The notes beneath the pieces are model-generated. The model did no database searches and was not told where the DNA came from. It saw nothing but the letters and a program-made list of their open reading frames with translations. A DNA stretch of 64,000 nucleotides from Acanthaster planci. Its lineage: Eukaryota > Echinodermata > Asteroidea > Valvatida > Acanthasteridae. Below are positions 1-11,400 of this stretch, one piece after another. Location of the stretch: positions 1,525,231 through 1,589,230 of the forward strand of contig NW_019091360.1 of NCBI RefSeq assembly GCF_001949145.1, written 5' to 3'. The translations under genes were made by a program, and so were the position numbers. Each line of letters begins with the position of its first letter. The stretch's first letter is position 1.

Positions 1-84
1 AAAATTCGGGGTGAACAATGCTATTCATTGTCAATTCCCCTTGTGGTTCCTTTGATCATTCACTTTGGATGAGAAACCACTTAC

Positions 85-3000
85 ATGAATGTCTTCGTGT
101 CTGGATTGTAGGCAAGCATCTCTCCATCCAGGATACAGTTACGAACATTCCTGAAAAAGTTATAACAATCGTGACAAATGAACTTTCTGAAAAAAACAAA
201 ACAAAACTAGTGAAGTCAATTACTGAGGAAGATTGTGATTCGAACTCTACTTAGGAACTTCGGTACCTTTTGAAGCAGTTTGTTATGTAGGGAGTGAGGC
301 TGCCATCATCTGGAGTCTCACCAAACGATCGAGAGTAGTCATGTGATCTGTAACGATCCCAAAACACACAAGGGTTTGCATAAAATCACATCTGCCCAAA
401 AAGTTGTCTGAAATATTAACAGGGGGTTATGGGTTTGAGTCTAACATATGTGACCTTGTTGGGTCTTTTTCTTAAAATGGACACTTTCTGTGACAAAGCG
501 GCAAGAAAATGACCAATCAAAACGATGCTTTCTCCAGACAGTACCGTCTTGAGAAGTATTTGTAGTCATTTCCTTCCTTATGCAGCTGCATCCTCTCTCC
601 ATCCAGCTTCGTCTCGATGTAGAAGGGCTTGTGCTCCATCAACTTCTCGACCTGCCGCAAGAGTACACAACAAGTTTGATGCAAAATGCAGCAAAAATGC
701 TGTAGACGAGAATCTCTGAAGACCTCCACAAGACCATCACAAGACCAACACCAGATTTCCTGTCTGAATTCAAGTCACAAGCTATTCAAATCAGCTGCAA
801 CAAAAGCACTCCTTTGTCATTGTTCACCCTGTCAATAAACCATTTGCAACGTAAATTTGAATAGAATCTGGTACACCGAGTTTAATTCACGTGAACATAA
901 CATTTTGGTTGAAATGATAAAACAGCTTTCTGGGCAGTTTGCAAGGGTATGCTGCTGTGGCAAATTACTTCATAAGTTGCCTCAGATTAACGACATGCAC
1001 CAAGTTCCAATGATCTCCACTGATGAAAATCTCACTTGGAATAAATACCCTAGACAGTCGGGTGCCATTACCTGGTTGAGATTTGCCCTCATGCCCAGCA
1101 TGGGGCTGAACGCTGAGAAGACAGAGATTCCGACTTCGTTCATCCGCACACTGGGGTCCCTCAAGTCAGCACAAAGCTGCCACAAATGCAAACAGATGGC
1201 TAATAAATGGTATTGTGACAGATTAACAAACATGGGTTGCGGTGACGAAGGATACCCAGTTATTGATTGGAAGGTTTCATCAATCCCAATACATGTCTAT
1301 AAGGTGTATCAATAAATTTAGGCACCATTTCAAAATTCTTATCAGGTAGGTGTCAGACAGAACCGTCCGACCGATACATTTAGTATCAGTTGGCTATCAG
1401 GTTAAGTGTTCTCAAGTGGCCAATTCTAACTGATAAATGCATTGCATTACTCCCAAGGCTATGTGGTTTCAATGGAGCAACACCCCCCTCCATTATTCAC
1501 TCAATGCAAGTCACTGTTATTATTTATTTATCGGTTGGATGGCCCTGTCCTATAGTCAACCGATGGGAATTTTGAAAAGATGCCTTAGAATTAAACCTAT
1601 CCAGAATGACTTTTTTGGAAGATCAGACAGCAGCTGATGGAAAAATATCAGCAAATAATTCTTTAAAAGTGAAAAGAGGCTGTTGATGAGGAAATAACAA
1701 AAAAGACTTGCCAATGCAAAGCAAACTGGCATCTTGGCATGGTCAAGTGATATCCACCAAGGTTGAGATGTGCCAAACTTTTGTGAATGCATGACTTCAT
1801 GTTTGTGTTCACTTTAGAACCAGTCTGAATAGTTCCTGACCCTTAAATTGGTCATTAATCCATTAAAATACTACGACACAAGGTTCAGGGTTTGGGTGGG
1901 TTTTGGAGGTTTAGGGTGAACCATTTCAGCAGAGGAAGTTACCTTGGACAAGTTGTTTGTGACATTAAAAAAGTCTTCAGCATCAGGATGGAAAGCATGG
2001 AATATGGACACTTGGCTCAGTCCAGACTTCATGTCCTACCAACAAAACAATTATTCATAAAATAAAAAATCAAAAGCCACAGGCTTAAGCTCTTCCGCTT
2101 TTCTCTTCGGAAGAGCTCTTTTGTGACTGACAGTTAAATTCACAGAAAAAGCACTGCTATCCGCATTGACTATGCTGATCTGCAAATTCGACACAAGCTG
2201 GTAAGAAAGTCTCAAATTCGCAAAGGGGAAGGGTTCACACGTGAAGAACGTACATTTCAACAGAAGTCAGTCACACGTTCTCAGTGTGTCCCATGCCAAT
2301 GAGTGTGGCTCGGTGATCAGGTGAATTTCAACGACTGGAAAAGTTTGCAACTAATTTTACACCCTGGAGCTCTTCCACACATGGAACCTGTAAGCTTAAT
2401 CGTTCATATTTACTTCTTTCATTAGTATGACCGTCTCTCTGTCAGCCACATTAATATCACTGACAACTTGCGGTGCCCGCTGCGGCACTGGATTTGCCAG
2501 CCAGCCACTCAGTCTCGATAAACTTGGCGGTCGAGTGGTTAAGAAATCTTCACTAGTAAGCAGGACGATGTGGGTCCGAATCCCACCCGCGCAAGCCGAT
2601 GGTTATATCACCACTCTCAAACCACACTGAGAATACTGTGCAAAGATATAAAGTCGGTGTTATGGGTAAACCCGAATATGAAACTGTCTGTCTGTTGGTC
2701 GAGATGTCTGGCTCTGTTTATGTCAATGTACATCCATCTGTTTGTCCATCATTTAGCTAGGCCATCTCTCTGTCTTTACCTTCATGATCATTCTGACAAG
2801 CCATTTTTGCTCGAGGGCGCTAGTGTTCCGTAAGAGGTGCATGAGGTTCTTCTTGACTACGTCTTTCTTCTTTGCGGCGTTGCTGGCCGCTATGCCATCC
2901 AGGCAGGTGTTGACGTCCTGAATGCTCAAACTGAAGCAGAGAAAAAAAGTTTCCAAGACATTCTACGATGACCCTCACTTCATCTGCATTTTTGCTAGGA

Positions 3001-6000
3001 ACTTTCCCGAAGCCTTCAAGCAAGGATGCATTCTTCAAAACCTCCTGAGAATCTGGGAGCATTAGAATTAATCATTCACAAGTATTAACAAAACCTGTAA
3101 GAACATACAAGTCCTGTTAACAGGCTGAGACAGAATAAAGCAACAATGTTTCAAGCTTACCTTCCTTTCTCAGGGCACCTGTTCCTTAGGACAAAGTACG
3201 CGACACTGGCAAAGTCCCCAGCTTCCTAAGAGACACATGCAGAGACAACAAAACTGAATCAGTTGGATGCCTTCTGGAAAAGACAAATTGTTACAAATTG
3301 ATTTCTGCCTGACCTTCATAAGTGCATTCCACCTGTCCGTGAGAAAAGAAATCCTAAAGTAGAGCTCCATCAGAATCAGCCGTCCTGTGGCTAAGGTTAC
3401 AGACTTTTCCACAGACACACTGCACTGACAAGCTCAGCCATAAGCAATGCCTATAAGCCTTCTCAAACAAACGGCTAAGGCTGTAGATTTTGCCACTGCA
3501 ATAACGAGCTGTATAGTCATAAACAACAACGCCATTTCGGACAAAGCCCACGCACAAGCAAACCCACAGTTTGTGTCACTGATGGTTCTGAAACTCAAAG
3601 CTTTCATTGTCCAAAACACCATGGCATAAATTTGTAGAAAATGGGTACAAACAAGCAATGATTTGTTTTAAAACAGCTCCCTCGACCAGGTTGTGACTTA
3701 ACTCCACAGTGGATAACTTGTAAATGGCTTTCTTAACTAACTTCTAGGATTGGATATTTGACGACCCAGGTTGCAAGAGATAATTTTCAGGCATTTGAAG
3801 CAAATTTATACGCACAAAACTTCAGCCTACCTGCTTTGCGGTCGGCGCCCTGTAGTTGAGCAGCTTCTTGGCATCAGTGCTTTCTTTGGCCAAACCGAGG
3901 ATTTCAATGTAGAGCTTGGCCAGGGTATGCTGTGACAAGACACGATAGATCAGTGGCTAACTTTATACGCCTTGGTCATTGGGACAATTTTGATATCATT
4001 TAGATGACGAAATGATTAAATAACTTAACTTGCTATTTAATTGGAAGAGTGCGGACAAGTTAAACTGATGCAAGGATAGGAACACTTATGAGTGAAATGG
4101 TAAGAATATATTCATAAGGTGACTGGTGATAGTTCCATGTGCTGAGGGGAAGGGAAGCTCAGTGAAAAGACAAATAAAAATCTGAATATTCCACTGCACG
4201 AATGGGATATTTTTATTAGTATTTTGTTATACAATGTCGGAATAAAACCTGTATAAATCCCTAAATTAACAGCGGTCTCAAGAGTTTTTGTGGCCATGCA
4301 TAAGAATTTCCCTCCCATATCCTTTAAAATCCATGAGATTTTGTTCAGGATTTTGTGGGATTTGAGGAAGAATGCAGGCCACCCCTATGGATGCTGCTTG
4401 GTGGCCCTTTGAAAGTTAAAGAACAAAGAAAGGGCAGCTGGATTCCAGTGCCGTGGCAGACTTTGAGGGATCATCTGGGTAGCCTAGAGAAAAAAAAAAA
4501 ATGTCTTGGAAGTAACCACTGGGCAACGGACCTGTAACGCAGCCATTGTCTGTGATGCTTTCCTCCAAGGGCCGGAGGAGAAAGTGACAGGGATTAGGCT
4601 TGGAACAGGCCAGGGGAGGGGTGGGTGAGGTCTGGGCGGGAGAGAACAGGGGCATCTTGCTCAGCTCATCCTACCTCCTTGATCCCGTAGGCAACCCTTT
4701 CTCTCTCCAGTTGGGGTAGGAGAAGCCTCAAGACGGGGTAGAAGTTGTCTTTCTGTTAACAAATATATATTGGCACCGTTGAATTACAGATAAGCTAAGG
4801 TACTGGACAACTTATACATGTAAATACTTTAATGTTTTTATTATGATTAATTCATAAATACTTCAGACAGTCCCTCTACTCAACAATGTGTAACTTGACC
4901 TTGTATTAACATTAAATTTTGATTATGTCCGCTGAGAAGTGATAACGCCCGCTGTGTAAATGACGCCCTGGTACCTGGATGCGAGGTAGTAATCGATTGT
5001 GATTGGTCAAGCGGCTCGCCACGCGCATATCAAGTCCAAACAAGGAGATTCTTTTAGACAACTTGCACAAGGAATATACCATAAAATGGACGGGGACGTT
5101 CAGGTTTATGAAAATTAAATGCTGAACAAAATAATTGGAAATCCATCATATACTGACTTCTTTTGACTCTCTGACTAAAAAAGGAATTCGTGAATGGGAA
5201 TAAGAACATGTATGTGTTTAGCTGGTCTTAAACTGATAATGCCCGAGCCGCAGGCGAGGGCATAAGTTGCGTCCAGTCTCCTGAGCTGGCCAAGCACAGA
5301 TTTATTCCCTTAATAAATAATATGCAAAGTGAATAACACCAATGGACGGTTTTTCTACAGCACATTTCAGGCAAGGTCTCAATGCCCTGACATACCTATC
5401 CCTGCTCGTCAGGCATGTGATAATTCTTATAAACAATCTCAGCTCCCTGGGAAGTATACAGCTCAGTCACTGCGCAGCCACGTCAAACACTAAGTGACCA
5501 ATCAATCACAATGACCATCTCTGCCCAGGTACCCCATTTGCTCCTAGGTGGATAGTGGCACACAGGTACTAAAGTGACTCGCCCAATGTAACAACATGAA
5601 ACCACATGTTGGATTCGCACCCCCGACCCCATGTTAAGAGTTACAAACCCTAACCACTAGGTCATGTGTCCAACGAAGTTATCAGGCCTGACATTACAAT
5701 CCAAATTGGAGTAAATTTTGGACTGTCTGTGTCTTTCCAAACCGTAGGGGGTTGTCTCTAAGAAGGTACGGTCACAGAGTGTAATAAGAGTGCATTTGCG
5801 ATAAAAGAAAGACCATCACAGTAACGAATGACAACATTGGTCCAGGAAAAACATATGAAAGTCCACCACAGCAAAAATTTCACGCAGCTGCATGGACTTT
5901 TTGTTCTACCCATTTTGGGGGTTGTGGAATGCATGTATGGATACAACAGCTAGTCACATGGACAAAAAATCCAATATAAAATTTACACCCTACCAGAATC

Positions 6001-6511
6001 TTTGTGGATATGTAGGGCGTGGTCGGCCAATAAGCACAATCTTGAGATTACTTTGCATTATTGGTCGATCCTGTATGATATCTCCGACTTTACTTTCCTT
6101 TTTTGAAAGTAATCTTCCGCAATCATGAAACAGACAGCTATCATCCGAAGGTGCAATTGTTGACAGATGATATAGCGAGATCGACCGTTTGTGCAGAGAT
6201 GAAGCGATCGCCCAGCATGACTGTGTGGTTGACAGATCATACAGTGAGACTGACCGTTTGTGCAGAGATGAAGCAATCGCCCAGCATGACTGTATGGTTT
6301 CACGTACCGTATCTAGATTATTCTTGTGCAGCTGTTTGTGAAATTCGCGCCACTTCTCAAGAAACTCACGAAACATCTGTCTCTTGCCGTCTGTGCCGTG
6401 CTTCTTTTGGACTTTTTCCAGGAAGCCAGCAAGCTCAGCAAACGGGATGCGACTGGCCACCGTAACTGAGTCAGCAGTCGATGTCGACGGCAAATCGCCA
6501 GCATCTGACAT
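85..6511 (-). CDS. LIG4: DNA ligase IV, N-terminal half (10 exons, truncated by window edge)
   Basis: ATP-dependent nuclear ligase of non-homologous end joining, partner of XRCC4. Exons on the minus strand: 6511-6308, 4752-4675, 3929-3831, 3225-3161, 2930-2780, 2035-1943, 1176-1072, 651-545, 347-267 and 150-85; every junction has AG/GT borders and matching phase, giving about 350 residues from MSDAGD. Exon 1 carries the N-terminal DNA-binding domain start ([16 protein letters not shown]). Exon 2 has [17 protein letters not shown]. Exon 5 has [13 protein letters not shown]. Exon 8 has the catalytic motif KLDGER with adenylated Lys near residue 280. Exon 10 has motif [16 protein letters not shown]. 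The order and spacing follow vertebrate LIG4, and [13 protein letters not shown] is nearly identical to it, excluding LIG1 and LIG3. An upstream in-frame Met at 6550 is possible, but MSDAGD better fits the family N-terminus. The 3' part (rest of the catalytic core and the BRCT domains) is outside the window. The gene diverges from MALSU1. Confidence 0.95.
2517..2600 (+). repeat. tRNA-Ser-like derived repeat head
   Basis: Contains an A-box-like stretch (GGTCGAGTGGTTAAG) and a B-box-like stretch (GGGTCCGAATCCC) at tRNA spacing, inside a LIG4 intron. A related sequence sits at 63736-63812. No clean acceptor stem closes the ends, so a tRNA-derived SINE head is more likely than a functional tRNA gene. 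Confidence 0.5.
4921..5300 (+). repeat. Interspersed repeat C, copy 1 (about 380 bp)
   Basis: Within LIG4 intron 1. It is the reverse complement, imperfectly, of 17459-17842. Shared landmarks are the GTGATAACGCCCGC end, GATTGTGATTGGTCAAG, GACTTCTTTTGACTCTCTG, and the GCGAGGGCATAAGTTG to GGCCAAGCACA end. It has no coding capacity, so a non-autonomous element is likely. Confidence 0.65.
5372..5672 (-). repeat. tRNA-derived SINE, copy 1
   Basis: Read on the minus strand, it starts GACCTAGTGGTTAGGGTTTG and has a B-box-like GGTGCGAATCC. A body follows with GGCGAGTCAC, the GGTACCTGGGCAGAG segment, CTCCCTGGGGAG-like words and a tail. The same order of blocks occurs at 16128-16500, 45795-46133 and 63262-63565. 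It lies in LIG4 intron 1. Confidence 0.75.
6160..6297 (+). repeat. Tandem duplication, two 69-bp units
   Basis: Unit 1 (6160-6228) and unit 2 (6229-6297) both run from TTGACAGAT to CAGCATGACTGT with a few differences. The pair starts about ten bases inside LIG4 intron 1, next to the exon 1 donor (GTACGT at 6307-6302). Because 69 is a multiple of three, the exon 1 frame stays open through both units, which creates a misleading 186-residue open frame. Confidence 0.9.
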
Positions 6512-8468
6512 TCTTCCAGTGTTGTGGACCTGGATTTGGCAAGGATTCAATGTTAATTTTGGACCAATAACAGTTGAGATATCAAATTACAATACATGCT
6601 GATGAGAACATTACACAACATATTTTTCAACAAGTGGCTGTGGTCCTTAGGGTATGGGAGAAGTCCAATGTTTCAGCCCAACTGGTAAAGGCCTTGGGTA
6701 CTCTCAATGTCAGCTGTGTGACAGCTTGGCCAATCGCAACACAGCTCTTGTCTTTTCCTTTTCGTTTTCCTGACCCCATCAAAAAGAAAGCAAAGCTATG
6801 ATTGGTCATTGGAATGGAAGCAAATTGGGCCAATCACACTGCGGCTTTCATCTGTGGGTGACAGGAAAACAAATAGAAAAAGATAGGAGCAGCGTTGTAG
6901 GACATTAGGACATGTTAGAAGATATAAACTATGTGACATCACACCTTGTGACTGTATACTCGCCAGGTCCCTTATTTTGCCACTTACTGTGAAATCCAAT
7001 CAGACTTGACAATAGGTGGCAAACATAGGGACTTGGCGACTTTATGGTCACTGACGTTATACCTTCCTCCATGGTTTAAATGTGCTCTTTCCTTGGAGGT
7101 AGTGGAGGTCAGCTAAGAGTGGAATAAAACCTCCACCATATCCACAAGTCACACTGAGCACCATAGCTATACGCATAAATGAGTGAGGGCGCTGTTCAGT
7201 CAAGAATTCATTCATTGTTATTTTCTTAATTAGGAAACTGTGATTAAAATTTGTGTTTTTCCCCCATGCTGTGCCTCCTCTATTTAATTCCCAATTTCAA
7301 AAATTTTGAAATTTCAAGTGAAGCCAGCATTTAACTCATTGAAATAATGCATGAATAAGAACAAACCTTTTAGAATTTTAAGCTTTTAAGCGAAAAAACA
7401 ACACTCATTTTTGTGTAGGCCTACAAAAAAACTCACAGTTGGCTCTGCATTACACATGTATGAAAAATTCCTCAAACATCTAAATATCCCTGCTTCTAAG
7501 TCATTATTTCTTTGCTTTGCAGAGTCCGATGGAATCTAAACTTTAGGGGCCTAGATCAAATGTTTCCTTAGGCTAATTATCCTCTCCATCATAAAGAAAA
7601 CAGACAAAACTATGAGCTACCATAGCTAGCCTAGGAAAGCACACACATCTTCACTTCACTTTATTTTTTTCCATGTAATATAAAAGATAGTAATGGTACA
7701 TATTCAGTTGATGGATGGAAACCCCCAAGAAGCATTGCTTGTCCAGTGGAGGACCCATAGACACTTAAGACAATGCTACAAAAAACTACAAACATTATTA
7801 CTAGCCTAGTTGACTAAAAAATAATGATGTGCAAAAATAATATGCAAACAGTAACATGCAGGCTGTGACCCTGTGGTACATGACTTAATTGTTATATAAA
7901 TAGTTATTTAATAATACATATTTATATTTACGCTTAAACATAGAGGAACTGGCAATTTTTTTCGATGAATTGTCAATTGAGCTCCACAGCTTTGGCCCCT
8001 CATGTTTTACAGTAGCTTTAGAAAATGCAGTCCGGGCATGAGACCTGTGAAATTCATGACATTGTCGTGTAAAATAATTGTCGTTTCAATCATCAATACA
8101 GCGGTCTACTATTCACTATTCTACTCGTAAAAGCAGGTGCATTCGCAAAACATTTTGGGCACAAACAAAGTTTACCTAGCTTTTGAAGGGACACCGATTA
8201 CCCAAGATATCTGGACAGGAGGAAGACGAGTTGAGACAAACCAAACAGGCCGCGATGGGCGCAACCATTAATGTGCGTCTACAGCGCCCTCACTTGTTGA
8301 AACTTCTGTGTCCATTCGAACATGTCACGAGCATTCTCACCGTAGCACGTTCCAACCATCCCATCCACGATTCTGCACGGAAATTTTGGCGGAAACTGAA
8401 ATGTATTCCTCCCGAGAATGAATTTGTAAAGTTTCATTCAGCTACTGAGAGCTTCTAGTTTCAACAGG
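6512..8468. promoter_or_regulatory. Shared upstream region between LIG4 and MALSU1
   Basis: About 1.96 kb separates the two divergent start codons. The LIG4-proximal part has several CCAAT/ATTGG words (around 6729, 6801 and 6832), some in opposite orientations. The middle (about 7100-8150) is AT-rich with nothing recognised. The MALSU1-proximal 300 bases are richer in CpG. No TATA box is convincing near either ATG. A shared bidirectional promoter is inference from the layout; 5' UTR exons could also lie here. Confidence 0.45.
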
Positions 8469-11400
8469 ATGTCGGCACGGTATATAACAGGCGTCACAAG
8501 ACAAATAGCTGAGCAGTGTAAACAGCTGACCAGGCGACCTTGCCGTGCACATTTCCAACCATGCGCATGCCGGACTTCGTCTCATTTCTTGCGCTACTTT
8601 CCACGCAAATTTGAGCATTTGGCGGGGACAGTGCAAGGCGAAAAGGGAATATTTTTTATATCTAAACCAAAGTTTCACTTGTCGTCTTCATATCTCTTAC
8701 ATCACCGGCGGTTGTCATCAAATCCTTCGAGTGCTGGCGAAGATTTGGAGGAGGCGGGCAGTGCGGATGAATGGAGTCATCCGTCATATCGAACTGAAGA
8801 TGTCTTAAATCAGGACCCAGAGTTGCGCTCTCTCCTCTGTGAGATTGCATCAGATTTTGGAAAGTCCCAAGCAGTGCTTACTGATTCTAATTCAGTTGGA
8901 ACTTGTGAGAATGAGTCGTTGACAAATCAGCTTGAAAAAAGCAGTGAAGGTGCTGACAAAGATGCAAATGAAGGCATTGTTTCCACAACAACCGAGCACG
9001 AGAGTCAAACAGAGTTGAACTTGAAGGGTGGAGTGGAATTATCTCCCGTGGAAGCTTCAAGGAATGCTAGTAAAAGTGGGCTTTCTTTGAAAATTCATTA
9101 TATCATTTTGTCAGAAATGCTCTTGTCTGATTGTATCCTAAACATGTGTAATGAACCATTGCGATATTTCAATATTGGAAGGATATTTTAAGAACAAAGA
9201 ACCTGATGTCAGCCTCATGCCACATGCAACACGTTCAGTATGTTTGAGTTGGCATGATGGCAGGTTATCCTGATAGGGCCAACATTGCAGACGTATGTTA
9301 ATATTCTCAAATAACCTACGGTACGGTACGTGGACACTGCATTTTGAGTAGACGCTCTCTGAATGCTAAACTCATGCTTGTAATTTTTATGTGTATTTTG
9401 GGGCCAGTTAGCAGAGACATAATTTAAAGAATAAATCTTTTTTTGATTACGATTCAGACTGAGAGCTGTTATTAAGTCAACACAAGTTCACCTCCAGTGA
9501 AACCTAGTTTCTTATCATTCACCCGTTGGAGGACTTAGGATTTTTAGGGTTAAATCAAAAGAACTGTGCATCAGCTGTTCAAGTTGTGACAATACCAGCC
9601 AGTGGACATCTGACTGGTAATGAATGTGGGGTTGACGCAGTAACAGACAACTTCTGACATTTAGCAAAGACAATAGTCCATTTTGTCTCAGTCTCGTGTG
9701 AAGATTAAGCAAGGTATGGCATGAAATCGAATCCTGATACTTTTATGATAGCACTGTATCCAAACTACCCCTGTTCTATCTTTTCTCAAACCATTCATTT
9801 TGATAACAAAATGTTTGCTATTTCCTTGAAGTATCCACCAGCCTTGTTAATTAAATCTTGTAAAACCTTGAGGTAGACCTCATTTTACTGCTTGTTTATT
9901 TTGTTTATTTTTCCCTTACTCGACAGGAAAAGCATCATACGTTTTCAGCGTCGATGAGATCGTGGGCGTCTTACGCGAAGAAAATGCACAAGACATCTGC
10001 GTCATTAGGGTACCGCCGGAGAAAAACTACGTGGACTACTTTGTTGTGGTAACGGGGAGGTCTGCACGCCATCTCAGTGCAATGACGCAGCACATCAATA
10101 AACTGGTACGGAGACTAATCACAGCCTTAGCTTAAGGCCAAGTTCAAAAATATTCATGTTAGCATCTGGGTCATTGGTAACAAAGAAGGGGGCTTTATAT
10201 TTTTTATAGACGAAGCAAGTGAGCTTTCACTGGGCGTTTCACATGGCCCCCTTTAATGGTTGACAGCAGTGAGTCAAGTTTTGTACGGAGTGACTTTAAT
10301 GGAACAGTGGCTCTGTACAATAGTTAGCAAAATAACCTGTGATGGCGTCTACCGTGGCATTGTCTATTTTCAAGATTGCTGCCATTCTTTTTGAAATTCC
10401 CGACAACCACTGTAGTTTCATGCTTTCAAAGACACAAGAAATGAAAGAAACATGTAAGATAAGTTAGGCATTTTGTACAGTGGTCTGGATAGTTTGTTAA
10501 GCATGTTAAATTGTGGCAAGGTTTCATGAGACTGAGAATTTAGAAACATAGCCACTTCCGTAGAGATATAAACCATTTTACCTACAACTTATACTGGCCA
10601 CCAATGTTTGCAAAACAAAACACCCTTTGGTTGGCTCTTGAGTTTGCCTGAAAGTCCTCAAATGTACATTTTTCTTGTTCATTTTTAAAGAGGCTTGTAT
10701 TTTCATTTACTATCCGGTAGATACATGGATTATTATCTGGTATTTTGATGGTTGCTTTGGATTTTAAAGTGCAGCTGCATTGACTTTTTCTTCGACTCAA
10801 TTTTTCTGCATCTTTGTACTTTTCTTCAATGTATGAAAACTCTTCCACACTCTTATTTGGTTCAATGAATTGAAAAGTGTACACTTTTAAACAATCAAAA
10901 TTATCCATGTTTTCCCGGACAACTGAGGGCGCTGTTGCTGTGAAGTCATCTGAGGAAGACATGGTTTAATGCATAGGTATTTCTGTAGAAATTGTGAACC
11001 CAGAATTTATCAACTGAGAGAGGAACTGATAGTTTCCTATTGCTATGCTCAGTCCATGAAAATCCGCAAGAACGCAGGGCTTGTTGTGTACAAACCTATG
11101 TAACATGGAGGCTTCTTCCTAAGATGACATCACAGTTTTGCTCATGAATATGGAAATATCATTAGCATAAAAACAAAAAAGGCATTAAAATACCCATTCA
11201 AAGAGTGAAACCAAAGCTGAAAATAAGATTTACTGAGGCACAAAGGTGCATTTTACAGGTTTGTAATCAAAAACATTGATTGCAGCTACAACACTGTGAT
11301 ACTTTTTCTTCTACTTTTGCGTTGATGGCCATAATTCACATGTGTAGGGTCGGCTCTTTTTATGACGCAGTTATGTTTTTCCTTTAAGGGGCTGCTAAAA

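Noticed and set aside
857-1315. 152-residue plus-strand open frame
   Set aside because: It is antisense to LIG4 exon 7 (1072-1176) and has no family resemblance.
2517-2600. Functional serine tRNA gene
   Set aside because: A and B boxes are present but the acceptor stem does not close, and a second diverged copy exists at 63736, so a tRNA-derived repeat is more likely.
2950-3062. Coding-looking minus-strand stretch ([20 protein letters not shown]) just upstream of LIG4 exon 5, with an acceptor-like CCCAG
   Set aside because: Joining it to exon 4 in phase runs into a stop, while joining exon 4 directly to 2930 gives [10 protein letters not shown], the expected LIG4 sequence. It is intronic.
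5990-6307. Extension of LIG4 exon 1 to a 186-residue protein
   Set aside because: A clear GTACGT donor follows codon 68, and exon 2 continues the LIG4 sequence in phase; the extra frame is the 69-bp duplication and flanking intron.
10582-10962. 126-residue minus-strand open frame starting MSSSDDFTA
   Set aside because: It lies wholly inside repeat B, and the frame is not preserved in the other copies.
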